Shown here piece by piece: positions 60,785 through 64,000 of a DNA stretch of 64,000 nucleotides; within the stretch, counting starts at the first letter, position 1, and each line of letters starts with the position of its first letter. This stretch comes from Antennarius striatus. Taxonomy: Eukaryota > Chordata > Actinopteri > Lophiiformes > Antennariidae. The stretch spans positions 2,973,501 to 3,037,500 of the forward strand of contig NC_090797.1 in NCBI RefSeq assembly GCF_040054535.1, read 5' to 3'. The notes under the pieces are model-generated. The model was not told the DNA's origin, did not search any database, and saw only the letters and a list, made by a program, of their open reading frames with translations. Made by a program: the position numbers and the translations under genes.

Positions 60785-63013
60785 CTGCAGGGACAAACAA
60801 AAGCAGTGTGATGGTAGCAGAAGGTAATAAGATTAATACTTCCAAAATAACCTGAGTCTCAGCATATATAGCGGTTTGCATTGTAATGAAAAAATACAAC
60901 TTTGTGTGTTTTCATCTCACCTAAACTGCTCAGAACTGGTTTTCAAGGTTTGAGCCTATGAGTTTTCTTCTGTGCTTTTACCGCCATAATATCTGACAGC
61001 AAAATATTATCTATTACATGAATCGTACTCTGTTCACTTGTTACACGACGTGCTCCTTGTTTGTACTTTAGTGAGACTTGTAACCCAACTACAAGTTGAT
61101 TTTTACTTCTTACTCCAATCATTATTCTCTGCTGCAGCGAAGTGAAATAAAAAATTCAAAGACAGTTCCTTGTGATGTTCATTATAGAAATTTGCCTGAC
61201 ACAACTTAGTGTCAGAAGTGAGATCCCAGACTGACCGTCGGACCGGTAACTGATCATCCAGAACCATCAAAGGTGGTCTACCTCTTACCCAGTTCCTTGG
61301 ACATGAGGACCGACTACTCTGTGTACCGATCGTCATCTCAGGATTCTCTTATTGGACAGAAGACCCCGATCGACTTCAGACATTTGGGGTCTTTCAAGTA
61401 ACTGACTCAAGTGCTGTTTTTGTGAGTGTCCAGAGGAAAAATAATAAAATGTGTCTAGGTGTCACCCCCCCCCCCCCCCCCGAGAGCTTTATGACGGTTC
61501 AGAGAACCTTAAGAAATCATGATACAGGTCCTATAAGCCTGTGAGACGTCTAGAATCTGGGATTCAAACTAAAGGGATATCATGGGAACACACACAGTAG
61601 ACAGATCACAATCATTTTGGTAATCATTTAATTTAATAAAAAAATTTAATTAAATGATTATTCATTTTTCTATATTATCAAACTTACCTGAAAAAAATTT
61701 AATTAAATGATTATTCATTTTTCTATATTATCAAACTTACCTGAAAAGCAATAGCTTGGCTCAGACTATCTAAAGTTGGGTCTTCTCCTTCTTCTTCACT
61801 TTCCTCTTCTTCTTCACTATACAAGATGTATGAGTTATAAATTTTTAAAAAGTATGCAACTACATATCTCACAATATCAAATATGAAATACTTACACGTG
61901 TTCAGGCTGTTGAGCCTTTTTCTTCTTTTTCTTTTCTTTCTTCTTTGGAGGATCCCTTTCTCCAAGAATGTTTTTGGGGCACGCATAGCTCAGATGGCCC
62001 GTATCCTGTTACAAGAAGGCATTAAAAGCACAGAAAAAGATGTAAATCAAACTTTATAATTTAATATTAAATTTGACAACTTCAACAAAATCTAAAAATA
62101 TGCACTGACCCCGCATTCATAACATTTAGATTTGTCTGTGTAGTTCCGTCTCCTTATGAACTCGGTTGCTCGTCCATTGTCTATGGCGATGCTCGCCTTC
62201 ACCGTTCTCCCAAACAACTGCAAGACAAAAAAGTGAAACTCTGCATTCATAATCCATTCAGTTCCCTTTAAACGTGACAATCGCAAACATCTTGTCTATA
62301 GCTAGTTATCTGACTTGCAGGTCGTGATCCTGCTGAAGCATATCCCAGCTGGCTATGGGCAAAAGGCAGGGTAAACCCTGGATGAGACGCCAGCTCGTCG
62401 CAGGGCTCCAGTCATTATCCATTACAGACAAACATATCCTCAATGACATGTAGTATGAGAAGCACTGGTGTTCATGTGAAACAGACTCACCTGTTTGTTG
62501 TTCACGGCTCTGACACAGTTATGAGCCGATTCTCTGTCCAGAAAGAGAACAAACGCCACGCCTTTACTCTGGCGGGTATCTTTGTCCTTCACAATTGTAA
62601 CCCTGAAACATTTGAATCATTAATCACAAGTTAGAGAAGATGCTTTTACATTCACACGATATTCAGATCCTTGGAATCGTTTTTGTGGGGTCTGTTTTAC
62701 TAGATTTCTTAGGTTGTTTTAGTACATTACTCTATAAACATAACAAATTATGAAAGACCCGTTACTTACTTGACAACTTTTCCATACTTGGTGAACAGCT
62801 GGAAATGACACAAAGAGGAGTTTCACTGTAGTTGCTGTTGTTAAGGAGCGATGGAGGAAGTTTTGACGAACAATATCCTTTTCAAATTACCAATAAAACT
62901 TTGATAAACAATTACTGGGACTAACTTACCTTATGTAGGTCATTGTTGGTGAGAGAGAAGGGCAGGTTGGACACATACACGGTGCTTTTGCTCGGTGCTA
63001 ACCCTCCGCTCAT
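60650..63013 (-). CDS. zcrb1: Zinc finger CCHC-type and RNA-binding motif 1 (7 exons, complete)
   Basis: Coding exons on the minus strand join 63013-62930, 62798-62770, 62602-62491, 62217-62110, 62005-61896, 61816-61741 and 60784-60650. They give 217 residues, the same length as I recall for the human protein. ZCRB1 (U11/U12-31K) is a component of the U11/U12 di-snRNP of the minor spliceosome. It has an RRM at about residues 10-88 with RNP2 VYVSNL and RNP1 KGVAFVLF (K51-F58), then a CCHC zinc knuckle C107-x2-C110-x4-H115-x4-C120. A lysine-rich stretch ([18 protein letters not shown]), an acidic stretch ([17 protein letters not shown]) and the conserved tail [16 protein letters not shown] follow. 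The knuckle is split between exons 4 and 5. Exon 6 ends at a donor that has been tandemly duplicated (see 61638-61743). Confidence 0.96.
61465..61481. repeat. 17-base poly-C run in zcrb1 intron 6
   Basis: Uninterrupted C homopolymer. Confidence 0.9.
61621..61660. repeat. 13-bp perfect inverted repeat beside the duplication
   Basis: taatcatttaatt at 61621-61633 pairs with aattaaatgatta at 61648-61660 around a 14-base loop. The right arm is part of the distal duplication unit. Confidence 0.8.
61638..61743. repeat. zcrb1: 53-bp tandem duplication across the zcrb1 exon 6 donor
   Basis: Two exact 53-bp units, 61638-61690 and 61691-61743. Each unit carries the last three exon bases (CAG on the minus strand), the gtaagtttg donor and about 45 intron bases. 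The perfect identity points to a recent event or to an assembly artefact. Confidence 0.95.
61741..61816 (-). CDS. zcrb1: zcrb1 exon 6: acidic segment
   Basis: Encodes [20 protein letters not shown] and AIAFQ, ending TTTTCAG|gtaagt. This donor and the last CAG codon lie in the proximal copy of a 53-bp tandem duplication. Confidence 0.94.
61896..62005 (-). CDS. zcrb1: zcrb1 exon 5: second half of CCHC, Lys-rich
   Basis: Encodes [20 protein letters not shown] and the Lys-rich run, ending two bases into a Val codon at CACGT|gtaagt. Confidence 0.94.
62110..62217 (-). CDS. zcrb1: zcrb1 exon 4: end of RRM, first half of CCHC
   Basis: Encodes [20 protein letters not shown] then [16 protein letters not shown] with the first two knuckle cysteines. 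Donor gtcagt. Confidence 0.95.
62328..62408 (+). mobile_element. Fragment of a common fish interspersed repeat
   Basis: Contains atatcccagctggctatggg, then caaaaggcagggtaaaccct and ggatgagacgccagctcgtc. The phrase (ATCCCAGCTG...GGCGAAAGGCAGGGTACACCCTGGAC...CGCCAG) is very frequent in fish genomes. I recognise the phrase but not the exact family. It sits in zcrb1 intron 3. Confidence 0.6.
62491..62602 (-). CDS. zcrb1: zcrb1 exon 3: RNP1
   Basis: Encodes [20 protein letters not shown], containing RNP1, and then [16 protein letters not shown]. Donor gtgagt. Confidence 0.94.
62770..62798 (-). CDS. zcrb1: zcrb1 exon 2: 29-nt micro-exon
   Basis: Encodes LFTKYGKVV plus two bases, flanked by tttccag and gtaagt. 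It is too short to appear as an open frame, but both neighbouring exons require it for phase and for the RRM core. Confidence 0.92.
62930..63013 (-). CDS. zcrb1: zcrb1 exon 1: start of RRM
   Basis: Encodes [20 protein letters not shown] and LTNNDLHK, including RNP2. Ends phase 0 at consensus gtaagt. Confidence 0.95.
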
Positions 63014-63340
63014 ATTGAAAAAGACTTAGACTTTCGACTTAAAACGCACAGCTACATCCCTAGCTTGACGAATCCTTCAGAATGGACGATTTAATGCAAC
63101 TGTAAACGTTTTTTAAAAATTTCTAACATTACTTTAACTAAATAACCTAAACACACAGTCTGCGCAGATAATAATGTGTATAAAAAAATGCATAGAATCG
63201 AGTGCTTTTTCGAGCGGCTAACCTTCAGCAAACAAAAACAAATGGGACGGCGGAGCGGCGCATGGTGATGATGTCATCAGATCCCTCGTCCAATAAAAAA
63301 GCCGTGGTACATGGCTAAATTGGGTTAGCTAAGCGGTGAA
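63014..63340. promoter_or_regulatory. Probable bidirectional promoter between zcrb1 and a divergent gene
   Basis: The region separates the zcrb1 start codon from a + strand exon. It contains a CRE-like tgatgtca at 63269-63276, a CCAAT box (ccaat, 63290-63294) and a short CpG-containing block (ggacggcggagcggcgcatg). There is no obvious TATA box near either side. Confidence 0.5.
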
Positions 63341-63462
63341 GGCAGTTTCGATTGTTTTATAATTTCCTCTGAGTATATTAGATCTACTTTGGGATATCAA
63401 CGCTTGTATGTTTATGCGAAATCAACATTTGCTGTACATTTCGGCTGTATCAGTTCAGGTTG
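63340..63462 (+). other. 5' exon of a divergent gene, possibly pphln1
   Basis: A consensus donor (GGTTG|gtaagc) follows 63462 and faces a good acceptor before 63847. The start is only approximate. An ATG at 63408 opens a short frame that crosses the intron and stops within the next exon (ending IEVL), so this looks like 5' UTR with an upstream ORF. The pphln1 suggestion rests only on synteny. Confidence 0.35.
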
Positions 63463-63846
63463 GTAAGCTAGCACCTAAAACAAATAGCACATTTGTAGCT
63501 CGTAGATTAGCTAGCTAGCAATGCAATTGTCCTGTAGTCATGGAGTCCAGTAATTTAACGTACCTTGATTACCACCAATCGACTATTATTCACTAAAACT
63601 TGATTGATTGATTGTATTGAACACGGCTGATCAGTGTTTCTGTAGAGAGAGCCGGCTACACTGATGGATCAGAGCTCCTGGTCATAGTACTTGCTTTGTT
63701 ACATCACAGACAAACAAGCTTTATTTTGTGGCGCGTTACTTAAATAATTTTAGATTTTTCTTTATGTGCTTTATTATAAAAACATCGAAACAGCAGTTTT
63801 GAAACGTGTTCAAAGTGTCTTAAATCTGCTTTTACTGTTTTTCCAG

Positions 63847-63909
63847 GTTGTGCTGCAGAGCTCATTGTCATCCCATCACCGAAATTCATTGAGGTCCTTT
63901 AATCCGAGA
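63847..63909 (+). other. Second 5' exon of the divergent gene, possibly pphln1
   Basis: A 63-nt segment between gtttttccag and gtaagtta, both strong splice sites. No recognisable coding sequence. The coding start is probably beyond the window or at its last bases. Confidence 0.4.
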
Positions 63910-64000
63910 GTAAGTTAGTGATCAATTATTTATCACTGCTTTATTTACCCCACAACTATTACTTCTGCTCCTCCCTGAAGATGTATCTCAGATGGAACTT

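Noticed and set aside
1..64000. CRISPR arrays, insertion sequences, operons, tRNA or rRNA genes
   Set aside because: Nothing resembling these was found. The window has the structure of a vertebrate chromosome and I could not identify any RNA gene by eye.

Overview
The window is vertebrate nuclear DNA, almost certainly from a teleost fish. It has GT-AG introns, vertebrate-type gene structures, many (AC)n/(GT)n microsatellites, poly-C runs, and fish-type interspersed repeats. There is no sign of bacterial, phage, plasmid or CRISPR content. I could rebuild four protein-coding genes exon by exon, with every splice phase agreeing. They are pdzrn4 (+, 3' part only, exons from 7992 to 17749), gxylt1 (-, complete, 45190 down to 39897, 412 aa), yaf2 (-, complete, 59273 down to 48939, 186 aa) and zcrb1 (-, complete, 63013 down to 60650, 217 aa). 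A fifth transcription unit leaves the right edge on the + strand from about 63340. It may be pphln1, but only 5' non-coding exons are visible. The set PDZRN4-GXYLT1-YAF2-(PPHLN1)-ZCRB1 matches the gene neighbourhood I recall from human chromosome 12q12, so this is a conserved syntenic block and not an accessory region.

Layout: 1-7991 is the tail of a large upstream pdzrn4 intron, with the RING exon and the first half of PDZ1 lying to the left of the window. Eight pdzrn4 coding exons and a 3' UTR of about 1 kb follow, to about 18.78 kb. From 18.8 to 38.85 kb is a 20-kb gene desert holding one recognisable non-autonomous hAT-type element, microsatellites and one weak exon-like segment. gxylt1 occupies 38.85-45.3 kb, then a 2.3-kb spacer with a LINE-type 3' tail, then yaf2 (47.6-59.4 kb, mostly a 9.2-kb second intron full of long dinucleotide arrays). 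zcrb1 follows (60.4-63.0 kb), then a probable bidirectional promoter.

The genes do not form one pathway. pdzrn4 belongs to a RING/PDZ family of putative E3 ligase scaffolds. gxylt1 encodes a glycosyltransferase that adds xylose to O-glucose on Notch EGF repeats. yaf2 encodes a zinc-finger adaptor of RING1-containing non-canonical Polycomb PRC1. zcrb1 encodes an RRM plus CCHC-knuckle protein of the U11/U12 minor spliceosome.

The strongest unusual signal is in zcrb1. A 53-bp tandem duplication spans an exon-intron boundary, giving two identical 5' splice sites. It also creates a pyrimidine-rich AG directly against a GTAAG donor, which is the arrangement of a recursive splice site. Other points worth a second look are large opposed (GT)n/(CA)n arrays within yaf2 introns, an exon-like segment at 19.7 kb with a partial copy 7 kb away, and paired CTCF-like sites around gxylt1. 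I found no clearly new biological system.
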